NCBI RefSeq assembly: GCF_001653335.1
Contig: NZ_CP015079.1
Location: 3,410,001-3,474,000 of the forward strand
Length of the DNA stretch: 64,000 nucleotides
Direction: 5' to 3'
Origin: Nocardioides dokdonensis FR1436
Lineage (GTDB): Bacteria; Actinomycetota; Actinomycetes; Propionibacteriales; Nocardioidaceae
Made by a program: the position numbers and the translations under genes. Numbering within the stretch: the stretch's first letter is position 1; the number at the start of each line of letters is the position of its first letter. A model generated the notes under the pieces. The model worked only from the letters and a program-made list of their open reading frames with translations. It was not told the origin of the DNA and did not search any database. Of this stretch, positions 26,004-34,705 are shown in pieces.

Positions 26004-27254
26004 ATGAGCACGACGACCCGGCACCCCCTCGCCGAGGCCGTCGCGCGTGTGCACTCGGCCCTCGACCAGGTGGCCGAGACACCCACCTGGTCGCTGAGCC
26101 AGTCGGGCACAGCCGACCTGCTGACCGACCTCGCGCGGGCGCAGTCGCGGTTCGCCGAGCTGCAGGCGCGCGTGCTCGCGCACGCCGACACGGTCGCTGT
26201 CCAGGAGCGCTCGGCGGCCCCGTCGGTCGCGATCTGGTTGGCCAACGCCACGACCGTGACCAAGCGTGACGCCGTGCGTCAGACCCGCTTCGCCGACGCC
26301 CTGAGCCGGTACGACCTGCTGCGGGGAGCCCTGGGTGCCGGCGACCTCAACCTCGAGCAGGCCCAGGTCGTGGCGCGGGCGCTCGACGAGCTGCCCGACG
26401 ACCTCGACGCCGGGATCCTGGCTCAGGCCGAAGCGGCCCTGGTCGGCCTCGCCCGCGTCCACGACGCCAAGGCGCTGCGCGTGCTGGGCCGCCGCATCCT
26501 CGACGTCGTCGCCCCCGAGATCGGCGAGGCCTGGGAGGCGGAGAAGCTGGCCGAGGAGGAGCGCGAGGCCGAGCGCACCGCGTCCTTCCGGATGCGCGAC
26601 CAGGGCGACGGCCGCACCCGCGGCAGCTTCACGATCCCGACCCTCGCGGCGGAAATGCTGCAGAAGGTGCTGATCGCCTACGCCTCCCCGCGCCGTGACG
26701 ACCGGGCCGGGACCGGTGCCCGAGACACCGAGCCGGTGCGCAGGCCCTCCCGGTCGCGGTGGGGCCGGGCGTTCGTCGAGCTCGTCGAGCGTCTCGACCC
26801 GCGCGACCTGCCCCGCAGCGGCGGCGTCAACGCCGCGGTGGTCGTCACCATGACCACCGCGACCCTCAGCGGCGCGCTCGCCGCCGCGACCCTTGACACC
26901 GGTTCCCGCATCTCCGCCGGCACGGCCCGTCGTCTGGCCTGCCAGGCAGGGGTGCTGCCGGCGGTGCTGGGCGGCGACAGCGAGATCCTCGACCTGGGCC
27001 GCACGCGACGGTTCTTCTCCGGTCCCCAGCGCATCGCCATGACCGTGCGTGACGGCGGCTGCACCGCGCTCGGGTGCGACGCACCCGCCGGCATGTGCGA
27101 CGCCCACCACGAGGACATGTGGTCCCACGACGGCACGACAGATCTCGGCCGGGGTCGGTTGCTCTGCGGCCACCACCACCGTCGCGCCCACGACCCCGCC
27201 TACGAGACCAGGGTCGTCGAGCGCAACCAGGTCGTGTTCCACCGTCGGACCTAG
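26004..27254 (+). CDS. DUF222 / HNH endonuclease domain protein (13E12 repeat family)
   Basis: 416 residues. The N-terminal two-thirds is the DUF222 region (RFAELQARVLAHADTVAV through ARRLACQAGVLPAVLGGDSEILDLGR). The C-terminus holds an HNH nuclease fold: RDGGCTALGCDAPAGMCDAHHEDMWSHDG and LLCGHHHRRAHD. Actinobacteria often carry many copies; in M. tuberculosis these are the REP13E12 genes, some of which respond to DNA damage. Cellular target unknown. The ATG at 26004 was chosen over 25992 because a PafBC-type promoter ends 6 nt before it. Confidence 0.9.
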   Translation: MSTTTRHPLAEAVARVHSALDQVAETPTWSLSQSGTADLLTDLARAQSRFAELQARVLAHADTVAVQERSAAPSVAIWLANATTVTKRDAVRQTRFADALSRYDLLRGALGAGDLNLEQAQVVARALDELPDDLDAGILAQAEAALVGLARVHDAKALRVLGRRILDVVAPEIGEAWEAEKLAEEEREAERTASFRMRDQGDGRTRGSFTIPTLAAEMLQKVLIAYASPRRDDRAGTGARDTEPVRRPSRSRWGRAFVELVERLDPRDLPRSGGVNAAVVVTMTTATLSGALAAATLDTGSRISAGTARRLACQAGVLPAVLGGDSEILDLGRTRRFFSGPQRIAMTVRDGGCTALGCDAPAGMCDAHHEDMWSHDGTTDLGRGRLLCGHHHRRAHDPAYETRVVERNQVVFHRRT

Positions 27255-27263
27255 ACCGACCTC

Positions 27264-27269
27264 TACCGT
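27264..27269 (+). promoter_or_regulatory. -10 box of the NUDIX gene
   Basis: TACCGT, 6 nt before the ATG at 27276. Lies just past the stop of the HNH gene, giving NUDIX its own leaderless start. Confidence 0.5.
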
Positions 27270-27275
27270 CACCAC

Positions 27276-27734
27276 ATGCCCCTCGACCGTTCCTTCATCC
27301 GGGTCAAGACGATGCTGCTCGCCCCCGACATCGATGGCACGGCGCACGCCGTCAGCCTGAACCAGCCCACCATCGAGAATCCCCTGGGCTACCACCGCCT
27401 GGTCGGTGGCAGCGTCGAGCTCGGCGAGACGCACAGGCATGCCATCCGTCGCGAGGTGCGCGAGGAGCTAGGAGCCGACGTCCACGACCTGGAGCTGCTC
27501 GAGGTCGTGGAGAACATCTTCCTCATCGACGGCGTGGTCGGGCACGAGGTCGTCTTCGTGCACACCGGACGGCTCGATCCCCTGCCGGCCACGACCGGCG
27601 CCACACTGACGGAGAGCGACGGCAGCGTCGTCCCGGTGGTGTGGCGGTCACTGGACGACGAGACCGAACCACTGCCCCTCTATCCCGACGTCGCGGGCGG
27701 GTGGGGCGCCCGCCTACGCCGTCGCCTGCACTGA
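27276..27734 (+). CDS. NUDIX hydrolase
   Basis: 152 residues. The NUDIX box runs from GGSVELGETHRHAIRREVREELGADV, with the metal-binding REVREE glutamates. Hydrolyses a nucleoside diphosphate linked to another group; substrate unknown. It follows the HNH gene by 21 nt. The 3' end overlaps the convergent membrane-protein gene by 21 nt. Confidence 0.88.
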   Translation: MPLDRSFIRVKTMLLAPDIDGTAHAVSLNQPTIENPLGYHRLVGGSVELGETHRHAIRREVREELGADVHDLELLEVVENIFLIDGVVGHEVVFVHTGRLDPLPATTGATLTESDGSVVPVVWRSLDDETEPLPLYPDVAGGWGARLRRRLH

Positions 27735-28094
27735 CCGGCCCGTTCGGTGCCACGCCATCAGCTGGCGCACTGCCAGCGCGCCTGCCTGCCACGCCAGGTA
27801 GGACGGCGTGGCGACCGCCACGGCGACACCGACCTCGAGCAGCCACGGCGTGCCGCCCTCGACACCGGCGAAGATCCACGCCCACAGCGCGACCGCGGCA
27901 ACCCAGGGGGCGATCCAGACGACCGCTTCGAGGCGCCGGATGAGTCCGTCGCGCGCGTACGCCGCCGCCAGGAACGCGCTCGCCGACATCACGTAGATCG
28001 ACGCCAGGGCTGCCAGCGGCCACGTGAGCACGGCGAGGGCGGCGAGGAAGACGGCGCCGGACGCGAGGTTGCTCGTGAGGGTCACGCGATCCAT
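27714..28094 (-). CDS. Small integral membrane protein
   Basis: 126 residues with four hydrophobic segments (about 10-30, 30-48, 58-78 and 87-108). The family is not recognised. Its ATG at 28094 overlaps the phosphatase stop by one base (TGATG), so it is coupled to that gene. It lies last in a GrpB-phosphatase-membrane protein operon. Confidence 0.7.
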   Translation of the reverse strand: MDRVTLTSNLASGAVFLAALAVLTWPLAALASIYVMSASAFLAAAYARDGLIRRLEAVVWIAPWVAAVALWAWIFAGVEGGTPWLLEVGVAVAVATPSYLAWQAGALAVRQLMAWHRTGRSVQATA

Positions 28095-28843
28095 CACCCG
28101 TCGCTCCCCCGCAGCCGCTCAGCCAGCCGCTGTCGTGCGTCGGGCCCGACGCCCGCCGTGCCCAGGTAGCCGACCACGTCGAAGGTGGCGTACCAGTCGC
28201 GTAGCACCGGGCGCCGGTCGGCGAGGGCCCGGTCGAGCTCGTCTGCCTCCCAGGTCTGGTCGGGAGCCTCGGGTGTCCACCGGCCGCTGCTCGTGTCGTA
28301 GGCCAGGGTGTGGCCGCGGTGCTCGGCTGCGCCGCGGAACCCACGTTCGTAGTTGGCGACGACGCCCTCGACGCCCACCCCGGCCAGCACCAGCAGCAGC
28401 GAGCCGACCATGCCGGTGCGGTCGCGCCCGCCGGCGCAGTGCAGCAGCACGCCCCCGTCGGCCTCGGCGACCGCGATCACGGCCCGGCCGATCTTGTCGG
28501 GGTAGCGCTCCAGGTTGGGGGTCCACGACCTCGGGTGGTCGAGCCACGGCCCGCACTCGGTCAGGAACTCCTCGTCGTAGGGATCCTCGGTCGGCGCGTG
28601 CACCACCTCGACGCCCTCGGGCGTCACGGCCTGCTCCCGCTCGACCGCGTTGCGCAGGTCGACGACTCGGCGCAGGCCCGCGGCCCGCGCCTGCGCCCAG
28701 CCCTGGTCGGTGATCTCGTCGGGCGCACCCGAGGCCCACACCACGCCGTACGCCGTGTGCCCACCGTCGCGCAGCGGCAGGCCGCCGAGGTCGGCCAGGT
28801 TGCGCGCACCCTGCCAGCCCGGCGCCCTCGGGGTCGTGCTCAC
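28094..28843 (-). CDS. Tyrosine-protein phosphatase (Y_phosphatase3 type)
   Basis: 249 residues. The PTP signature HCAGGRDRTGM (HCX5R) supplies the nucleophilic Cys and phosphate-binding Arg. NLADLGGLPLRDGG at the N-terminus and VVDLRNAVERE are typical of bacterial protein-tyrosine/serine and lipid phosphatases such as MptpB. GTG at 28843 overlaps the GrpB-like stop (GTGA). Substrate unknown. Confidence 0.88.
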   Translation of the reverse strand: MSTTPRAPGWQGARNLADLGGLPLRDGGHTAYGVVWASGAPDEITDQGWAQARAAGLRRVVDLRNAVEREQAVTPEGVEVVHAPTEDPYDEEFLTECGPWLDHPRSWTPNLERYPDKIGRAVIAVAEADGGVLLHCAGGRDRTGMVGSLLLVLAGVGVEGVVANYERGFRGAAEHRGHTLAYDTSSGRWTPEAPDQTWEADELDRALADRRPVLRDWYATFDVVGYLGTAGVGPDARQRLAERLRGSDG

Positions 28844-29457
28844 GACGACCCGTCCAGCAGCCCGGCGGCTGTGAACGCCCGGCGGCAGATCTCCCGGACC
28901 ACCTGCTCCTTGCGGGCGTTGTACTGCATCGAGTGCTCCCCCGCCGAAGTAGACGCCGCGGCCGCCGCACGCTTGGCGCGGGCGTACAGGTCGCGCTCGC
29001 CGGGGTTGCCGCGCAACCAGTCGCGGAAGATCCGGTGCTTGATGGGCTCCGGCGCGTCGGGCCCGAACACGTGCAGCCCGCAGGCCGGATCGGTGTGGCG
29101 CAGCACCCGGTGACCGAACCACCAGGGCTCTCGGACCCGCAGCTCGAAACCCGCGGCCTCCAGCGCCGGCACGTACGCCGCCTCGTCGTCGGCGTCGGCG
29201 ACGACCAGGTCCATGTCGATGATCGGCTTCGCTGCCAGTCCCGGCACCGACGTCGAGCCGATGTGCTGCAGCTCCAGGACCCGCCAGCCGAGCGCGTCCC
29301 GCACCCGCGCGGCCAGCTCGGCGTACTGCAGCGGCCAGTCGGGGTCCGGATCGACCACGGTGACCACGGGCGACGGACCGGCCCCGGGGACGTAGGGCTG
29401 CTCCCCCACGGGCGTGGGAATGTCGTGGAAGGTCACGATGTTGTCACGGGACGGCAC
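28840..29457 (-). CDS. GrpB family protein (nucleotidyltransferase fold)
   Basis: About 205 residues from the GTG at 29457; the frame stays open to 29541. Core motifs are VDPDPDWPLQYAELAARV, LQHIGSTSVPGLAAKPIIDMDLVVAD with the acidic metal ligands, and DWLRGNPGERDLYARAKR. GrpB proteins are predicted nucleotidyltransferases of unknown substrate. First gene of a translationally coupled three-gene set. Confidence 0.85.
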   Translation of the reverse strand: MPSRDNIVTFHDIPTPVGEQPYVPGAGPSPVVTVVDPDPDWPLQYAELAARVRDALGWRVLELQHIGSTSVPGLAAKPIIDMDLVVADADDEAAYVPALEAAGFELRVREPWWFGHRVLRHTDPACGLHVFGPDAPEPIKHRIFRDWLRGNPGERDLYARAKRAAAAASTSAGEHSMQYNARKEQVVREICRRAFTAAGLLDGSS

Positions 29458-29548
29458 GCTGAGATCCAACCATCTGGGACCGGAAGGGTGATGGACATCA
29501 TGTCCTCGCCGATTCGAGTTCTCCCAGGTCAGCGGCCACAATTGAACT

Positions 29549-29574
29549 CAGTGAGCACCTGGTGGCGCTCACTG
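29549..29574. promoter_or_regulatory. Inverted repeat upstream of the 32-aa ORF
   Basis: CAGTGAGC (29549-29556) and GCTCACTG (29567-29574), 10-nt spacer. It sits 34 bp before the short ORF at 29609 and could be an operator or a leader hairpin. Confidence 0.4.
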
Positions 29575-29608
29575 GCTCTGTATCCAATTCTTACCCGAGG
29601 GGGTGCGC

Positions 29609-29707
29609 ATGACCACCATCATGACTCTGATCCGACGCTTCGACACCGAGATCCTCGAGGCGTTCGTCCCGTGGCACCAGCGCACGTGGGAGCGCACCGG
29701 TCGCTGA
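29609..29707 (+). CDS. Possible 32-residue small protein
   Basis: Begins MTTIMTLIRRFDTEILEAFV and ends PWHQRTWERTGR. Evidence for a real gene: AGGGGG 5 nt before the ATG, an inverted repeat upstream and a strong terminator hairpin 60 nt after the stop. It is amphipathic and could bind a membrane or protein partner. No homologue recognised. Confidence 0.5.
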   Translation: MTTIMTLIRRFDTEILEAFVPWHQRTWERTGR

Positions 29708-29765
29708 CCGCTCTCCCCCGGCCCTGGTGGCCAACCGACCAGAGCGCCTTCATCGGCGTTCCACC

Positions 29766-29794
29766 GGCGCTCGACGCTCACCGCGTCGAGCGCC
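29766..29794. terminator. Perfect 12-bp hairpin terminator
   Basis: GGCGCTCGACGC and its complement around TCACC, followed by GCTGTGTTT. Placed between the 32-residue ORF and the convergent hydrolase gene. Confidence 0.75.
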
Positions 29795-29847
29795 GCTGTG
29801 TTTCCCGGTCCGTCCCGGCCCCGCTGCGGGCCTCGGTCCGGGATCGA

Positions 29848-30642
29848 TCAGGTGGCGCCGAGGAAGGTCCGCAGCGCTGAGATGAACGCCTCGGGCTTCT
29901 CCGAGTGCACCCAGTGCCCGGCCCCCTTGATCGTCACCTGCACGGTGCGGGGGAAGAGCCGCTGCATCTCGGGCTCGGCGTCCTCGGTGACGTAGCCGGA
30001 GCGCTCGCCGGCCATCCAGAGCACCGGGTGGTCGAACGACTCGGTGACCTCGGGGAAGCCCCCGATCGCGGCGAGCTCGTCGCGCAGCAGGCCCAGGTTG
30101 GCCTGCCAGCTGAACCCCTCGCTGCTCGAGCGCAGGTTCTGGAGCAGGAAGCCGCGCACCCGTTCCTGGGGGATGGCCTCGCTCAGCTGCTCGTCGGCGT
30201 CGGCTCGTCGGGCCAGGCCGTCGAGCTCGAGGCCGGCCAGGCTGCCCAGCAGGTGCTCGAACTCCCCCGCGTTGTCGCTGGGCACCGGCGCGATGTCGAC
30301 GACGACGAGCCGCTCGACCAGCTCGGGGTGGCGCAGGGCGAGGAGCATCGCGACCTTGCCGCCCATCGAGTGACCCACGACGTGGACCGGCCCGTCGGCT
30401 GCGAACCCCTCGGCCAGGTGCTCCGCGATCCGGTCAGCGGTCGCGGCGTACGAGAACGTGTCGGTCCAGCCCGAGCGTCCGTGGTTGGGCAGGTCGACCA
30501 GCAGGCTGTGGAACTCGGGGCGCATCGCCTTGGCGATCTGGGTGAAGTTGCGTCCCTGCCCGAACAGGCCGTGCAGGAAGACCACCCGCTCCCCCGTGTC
30601 GCCGACCTCGGTGCTGTGCAGGGACGTCGATGTCTGGCTCAC
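29848..30642 (-). CDS. Alpha/beta hydrolase (YbfF-type esterase)
   Basis: 264 residues. The nucleophile elbow is GHSMGGK (Ser), with oxyanion motif FLHGLFGQGRNF, an acid in the C-terminal half, and the catalytic His in GAGHWVHSEKPE. VDLPNHGRS and the short cap resemble E. coli YbfF and related acyl esterases. GTG 30642 lies 6 nt after TACCCT, so leaderless. Confidence 0.87.
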   Translation of the reverse strand: MSQTSTSLHSTEVGDTGERVVFLHGLFGQGRNFTQIAKAMRPEFHSLLVDLPNHGRSGWTDTFSYAATADRIAEHLAEGFAADGPVHVVGHSMGGKVAMLLALRHPELVERLVVVDIAPVPSDNAGEFEHLLGSLAGLELDGLARRADADEQLSEAIPQERVRGFLLQNLRSSSEGFSWQANLGLLRDELAAIGGFPEVTESFDHPVLWMAGERSGYVTEDAEPEMQRLFPRTVQVTIKGAGHWVHSEKPEAFISALRTFLGAT

Positions 30643-30648
30643 GGCGCC

Positions 30649-30654
30649 AGGGTA
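30649..30654 (-). promoter_or_regulatory. -10 box of the alpha/beta hydrolase gene
   Basis: TACCCT on the minus strand, 6 nt before the GTG at 30642. Confidence 0.5.
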
Positions 30655-30704
30655 GAGGGTGCGGGCGCGGTGCCGGTGGTGTCACGCTCCCCCACCTGCG
30701 CCGC

Positions 30705-31595
30705 TCAGCGGCGGGAGGCCTCGATCGCGATCGACAGCAGCTCGGCCGCGGACTCGGAGAGCCGCTCCTCACCGCGCCACACGCAGGTCAGGGGGCGCCA
30801 CAGGTCGAGGTCGGTGGGCACGGCGACCAGCCGGCCCAGCTCGAGCTCGGCGCTGACCGACCGGCCCGAGACGACCCCCGGGCCCACGCCTGCCACCGCC
30901 GCGCCGACGAGCGCTGCGGTCGAGGTGGCCTCCATCGCGACCTGGGGCTCGCGGCGCAAGGCGCTCTCGAAGGTGCTGCGGGTCCCGCTCCCGCTCTCGC
31001 GCAGCACCCACCGTGCGGCTCCCAGCTCCGCCGACGTGAGCGGTGCACGCCGCCGGGCCCAGGGGTGCGCCGGGGCGACCACGACCACCAGCCGGTCGCG
31101 GCCGACCACCTTGCGCGCGAGGCCCACCGGGAGGTCGGCGGACTCGATGAAGCCGACGTCGGCCTGACCGCTGCGCACGGCGTCGGCGACCGTCTCGCTG
31201 TTGACGACCTTGAGCACCGGCTGGACCTCCGGTCGGCGGTCGTGCAGCTCGCCCAGCCAGCGAGGCAGCAGGTACTCCGCGACCGTCAGGCTGGCCGCGA
31301 CCGTCACCCCCGCGCGACGCTGCCCGGTCAGCGCCTGCATCGAGGCGCGCATCGTGTCCGCGGCGTGCAGGACGGTGCGTGCCCAGGACACCACCGCCTC
31401 GCCGTCGGTGGTCATCCGCGACCCCCGGGCCGAGCGGTGCACCAGCGCCAGGCGCCACCGGCTCTCGAGCTCGCGCACCCGGGCGCTGGCCGCGGGCTGG
31501 GAGATCCCGCGCTCGGCCGCGGCCGCGGTGAGGCTGCCGGTCTCGGAGATCGCGACGAGCAGCCGCAGGGTCTCGAGGTCCAGGTCGGGGGTCAC
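30705..31595 (-). CDS. LysR-type transcriptional regulator
   Basis: 296 residues. N-terminal winged helix-turn-helix (LETLRLLVAISETGSLTAAAAERGISQPAASARVRELE), then an effector domain with LTVAEYLLPRWLGEL and VGFIESADLPVGL. Divergent from the YeiH-like transporter, the usual arrangement for a regulator and its target; in enterobacteria YeiE pairs with YeiH. The GTG at 31595 was preferred to a TTG at 31604 because TATATT (31603-31608) ends 7 nt before it. Confidence 0.9.
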   Translation of the reverse strand: MTPDLDLETLRLLVAISETGSLTAAAAERGISQPAASARVRELESRWRLALVHRSARGSRMTTDGEAVVSWARTVLHAADTMRASMQALTGQRRAGVTVAASLTVAEYLLPRWLGELHDRRPEVQPVLKVVNSETVADAVRSGQADVGFIESADLPVGLARKVVGRDRLVVVVAPAHPWARRRAPLTSAELGAARWVLRESGSGTRSTFESALRREPQVAMEATSTAALVGAAVAGVGPGVVSGRSVSAELELGRLVAVPTDLDLWRPLTCVWRGEERLSESAAELLSIAIEASRR

Positions 31596-31602
31596 CCGTG
31601 GC

Positions 31603-31608
31603 AATATA
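31603..31608 (-). promoter_or_regulatory. -10 box of the LysR gene
   Basis: TATATT on the minus strand, 7 nt before the GTG at 31595. It overlaps the alternative TTG start and so argues against it. Confidence 0.6.
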
Positions 31609-31689
31609 CCGCGGGCCCATCACCTGACGTTATGACCCACCAGCGACGGACGCCTACCGGCACCGCCGTCGCGCAGCCATGCTGGTGCG

Positions 31690-32700
31690 GTGCCTCCCAC
31701 CCGGACCTCCCCCCGCCGCGTCCCAGCGGTCTCCGGGGTCATCGTCCGGGCCCTGCCGCCGCTCGTGGCCGCGCTCGTGTCCGTGGCGATCAGCTGGTGG
31801 GTGCCGCTGCTCGGTCCGCTGCTGCTCGCCCTGCTGATCGGGGCGCTCGTCGTCAACAGCCGGCTGGGCCGGCACCGGGTGCTCGAGGGGCACACCGAGG
31901 TCACCAAGATGCTGCTGCGACTCGGCGTGGTGATGCTCGGGCTGCGGCTCCCGCTCAGCGACATCGCCTCCATCGGGGTGCCCGGCGTCGTCGTGGTGGT
32001 CGCCACCGTCGCCGCCACCTACACCCTGACCCGGCTGGTCGGCTCCCGGATGGCCCTCAGCGGCGGGTTCGTGACGCTGCTCGCCGCCGGTTTCTCGATC
32101 TGCGGGGCGGCGGCCATCGCGGCCGTGAACGATGCGGTGCGGGCCAAGGAGAAGGACGTCGCGCACGCGGTCGCGCTGGTCACCATCTACGGCACGGCGA
32201 TGATCGCGGTCGTGCCCTGGGCCACCACCCGGCTGGGGCTCAGCGAGGAGCAGGGCGCCATCTGGGCCGGGGCCAGCATCCACGAGGTGGCCCAGGTGGT
32301 CGCTGCGGCCTCTGTCGTGGGCACCGGTGCGATCGCCGTGGCCACCACGGTCAAGCTCGGCCGGGTCGCGCTGCTGGCGCCGACCTACCTGGCTGCCGCC
32401 CGCAGCGCCGGGGCCGGTGCCACCTCGTCGACCGGCCCGCGGGTGCCGCTGGTGCCGTGGTTCCTGGTCGGTTTCGCCCTGATGGTCGCGGTGCGCTCGA
32501 GCGACCTGCTGCCCGCCACGGTCGTGGCGGGGGCGCAGCAGCTGACCACCGTCCTGCTCGCAGCCGGCATGTTCGGGCTCGGTCTCGGCTTCCACCTGCG
32601 CGAGCTGTGGCCGATCCCCCGCCAGGCGCTGGCCCTGGCCACGCTCTCCACGCTGGTCGCGGGCGGCACCTCGCTGGCGCTGGTGGTCGTTCTGTACTGA
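31690..32700 (+). CDS. YeiH/UPF0324 family putative sulfate/sulfonate exporter
   Basis: 336-residue polytopic membrane protein with about ten hydrophobic segments. Conserved features are LLRLGVVMLGLRLPLSDI, AAGFSICGAAAIAAVNDAV and GASIHEVAQVVAAASVVG, all signatures of the YeiH family. Starts at GTG 31690, 94 bp from the divergent LysR regulator. It ends just before a perfect hairpin. The transported substrate is not proven in the family. Confidence 0.87.
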   Translation: MPPTRTSPRRVPAVSGVIVRALPPLVAALVSVAISWWVPLLGPLLLALLIGALVVNSRLGRHRVLEGHTEVTKMLLRLGVVMLGLRLPLSDIASIGVPGVVVVVATVAATYTLTRLVGSRMALSGGFVTLLAAGFSICGAAAIAAVNDAVRAKEKDVAHAVALVTIYGTAMIAVVPWATTRLGLSEEQGAIWAGASIHEVAQVVAAASVVGTGAIAVATTVKLGRVALLAPTYLAAARSAGAGATSSTGPRVPLVPWFLVGFALMVAVRSSDLLPATVVAGAQQLTTVLLAAGMFGLGLGFHLRELWPIPRQALALATLSTLVAGGTSLALVVVLY

Positions 32701-32733
32701 AAGCCGGCGCCGACCCCCGCTCCACCGCGTCCG

Positions 32734-32755
32734 GATGGCCCGTCCGGGCCATCCC
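32734..32755 (+). terminator. Hairpin terminator after the YeiH-like gene
   Basis: GGATGGCCCG and CGGGCCATCC, exact complements with a TC centre (effective stem 9 bp, 4-nt loop), 33 nt after the stop. Confidence 0.7.
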
Positions 32756-32897
32756 CCTCCCCCGTCCTGGGGATCTTCGAGCCGCAGGACGCGACACGCC
32801 GGGATTACGGCCCCGTACGTCGGTGCGGAGGCCTACCGTCGGAAGAGAACCGGGGGCACAGGGGTGGACCTCCGGAGTCCGGCACCAGGAGAGCACC

Positions 32898-33038
32898 ATG
32901 TGGGACACCGCACAGGACGAACAGCCCGCCAGCGCCCGTCTCTCGCACGATCGACCGTGTCCGCGCTGCGGCCACGCGCTGCACGTCTTCCTCGCCTGCG
33001 GGGACGGCTGCACCTGTCCACCGTCGCCTCGTACGTAG
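32898..33038 (+). CDS. Small cysteine-rich protein, 46 aa
   Basis: AGGAG lies 6 nt before the ATG. The C-terminal half reads CPRCGHALHVFLACGDGCTCP, with five cysteines and a histidine in zinc-ribbon-like spacing. It is too short to be an enzyme; a metal-binding or regulatory role is inferred. It follows the YeiH terminator and so has its own promoter, and converges on the PhoD gene 17 bp away. Confidence 0.65.
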   Translation: MWDTAQDEQPASARLSHDRPCPRCGHALHVFLACGDGCTCPPSPRT

Positions 33039-33055
33039 TCGGACGGGGCGCGCCC

Positions 33056-34705
33056 TCAGACGTCGACGCGGCTCACCTGCCGCCAGCGCGGGCGTTCGTG
33101 GTCGCCGCCGACGACCTCACCGGTCGACCAGGTCAACCGCAACCCGCGGGGCGTGACCTCGAGCGAGGCCAGGAGGTTCTCGAACCACGGACCGTGCGTC
33201 ATCCGCCAGTGCAGCGGGGAGGGCGGCACCCGGCGCCCCAGCACCCGCCCCACCGGCCGGGCCCGACCGTGCGACGCGATGCGGAACACGTTCTGCATCG
33301 CCGCGGGCAACGGGTTGCGGATCGGTGAGCAGACCGCCTGCAGGATCCGGCTCGAGGCAGTGGTCCCGGAGGCCGGCGCCGGGACCGCCTCGATGAGGTA
33401 GCTGTGGTGCACGTCGCCGGACAGGAAGACGATCGAGGTCGGGGCTCGACCGCGCCCGCCGGAGGCGACGTCGCGCACGAGGCCGCCCACCTGCGCGAAC
33501 CCCTCCTGGAAGGCGGCCCAGTGCTCGATGTCGACCTTGCGGCGCACCCACTCCCCGACCAGGGCGCCCGGCTTGCCGAGCAGACCCCCGGTGATCGCCT
33601 CGACGGTCGCCTCCACGTGGTGCAGCCCCGGCGAGAGCAGGAACGGGACCGAGGTGCCCACCAGCAGGTGGTCCACGTCGCCGCACAGCTGGTCGTCGAG
33701 CCAGGCCATCTCCTCGTCGTCGATGATCGAGCGGCGCTCGTCCTCCAGCACCCGCGCGGCGCGCGAGTCGATGACCACCAGGCGGGCCTGGGTGTCGAAG
33801 TCCCGGGCGAAGCTCCACCGGAAGGTCGTGGGCTGCTTGTCGGCGCGCTCGACGACCTCGTCCACGAGGTCGCTGAGGTCGAGCTCGTCCGGGCCCTCGT
33901 GCGCGGCCACCCGCTGCCACAACAGGTCAGCGGCACGGCCCTCCGCGTCGAGGTTGCCCAGGTGCTGGTGCACCCAGTAGGCCGCCAGGCCACCGACGAT
34001 CCGGTCGCGCCACCAGTCGGTGGCCCACATGTCCCGGCGCCAGCTGGCGCTGGTGTTCCAGTCGTCGCGGATGTCGTGGTCGTCGAAGATCATCGCGCTG
34101 GGCAGCGTCGAGAGCAGCCAGCGGTTGGCCGGCTCGCTCCACGCCAGCCGGTAGAGCTCGGCGTACTCCTCGTAGTCGCGCAGCTCCCACCAGGGCGCCT
34201 GCTCGGGGTCGCGGCGAGCGCTGATGAAGTCACGCATCGCCTGGCTGGTCTCGTCGGCGTAGACCTGGTCACCCAGGAAGAGCGCGAGGTCGGGCACGGT
34301 CTCGTGGCCGTCGGCGAGGTGCAGCCCGTAGGTGCGCAGCGCATCGACCCCGAACTGCGCATGGGTCGGCGCATCGTGCGGCACGGAGACCCGGCAGGAG
34401 CCGAAGACCATCCGCAGCGGGCGACCCGGCTCCAGCGTGCGGATGCACGAGGGCGGGTACGCCGAGCCCGGTTCAGGCCACACCACCTCGCCGTCGACCT
34501 CGACCGTGTACGGCGTCGCGGTGCCCGGGCCCAGCCCCGTCACCTCGACGAGGGCGTAGTGGTGCCCGTGCACCGCGAACGTGCGGGCCTGTGCCTCCCG
34601 GTCCCCCGCACGCACGTGCACCGTCGCCGCCGACGCGGTCTCGACCCAGATCGTGGCCGAGTCGGCGTCCACGTGACGCAGCAGCGGACCGAGGACCAGG
34701 CTCAC
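33056..34705 (-). CDS. PhoD-like alkaline phosphatase / phosphodiesterase
   Basis: 549 residues. The N-terminal domain is fibronectin/PhoD_N-like (LGPLLRHVDADSATIWVETA). The metallophosphatase core has FGSCRV, LFLGDQVYADE, MIFDDHDIRDDW and FLSGDVHHSYL, which supply the metal ligands. No signal peptide is evident, unlike secreted PhoD, so it is probably cytosolic. GTG 34705 overlaps the alcohol dehydrogenase stop (GTGA). Confidence 0.88.
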   Translation of the reverse strand: MSLVLGPLLRHVDADSATIWVETASAATVHVRAGDREAQARTFAVHGHHYALVEVTGLGPGTATPYTVEVDGEVVWPEPGSAYPPSCIRTLEPGRPLRMVFGSCRVSVPHDAPTHAQFGVDALRTYGLHLADGHETVPDLALFLGDQVYADETSQAMRDFISARRDPEQAPWWELRDYEEYAELYRLAWSEPANRWLLSTLPSAMIFDDHDIRDDWNTSASWRRDMWATDWWRDRIVGGLAAYWVHQHLGNLDAEGRAADLLWQRVAAHEGPDELDLSDLVDEVVERADKQPTTFRWSFARDFDTQARLVVIDSRAARVLEDERRSIIDDEEMAWLDDQLCGDVDHLLVGTSVPFLLSPGLHHVEATVEAITGGLLGKPGALVGEWVRRKVDIEHWAAFQEGFAQVGGLVRDVASGGRGRAPTSIVFLSGDVHHSYLIEAVPAPASGTTASSRILQAVCSPIRNPLPAAMQNVFRIASHGRARPVGRVLGRRVPPSPLHWRMTHGPWFENLLASLEVTPRGLRLTWSTGEVVGGDHERPRWRQVSRVDV

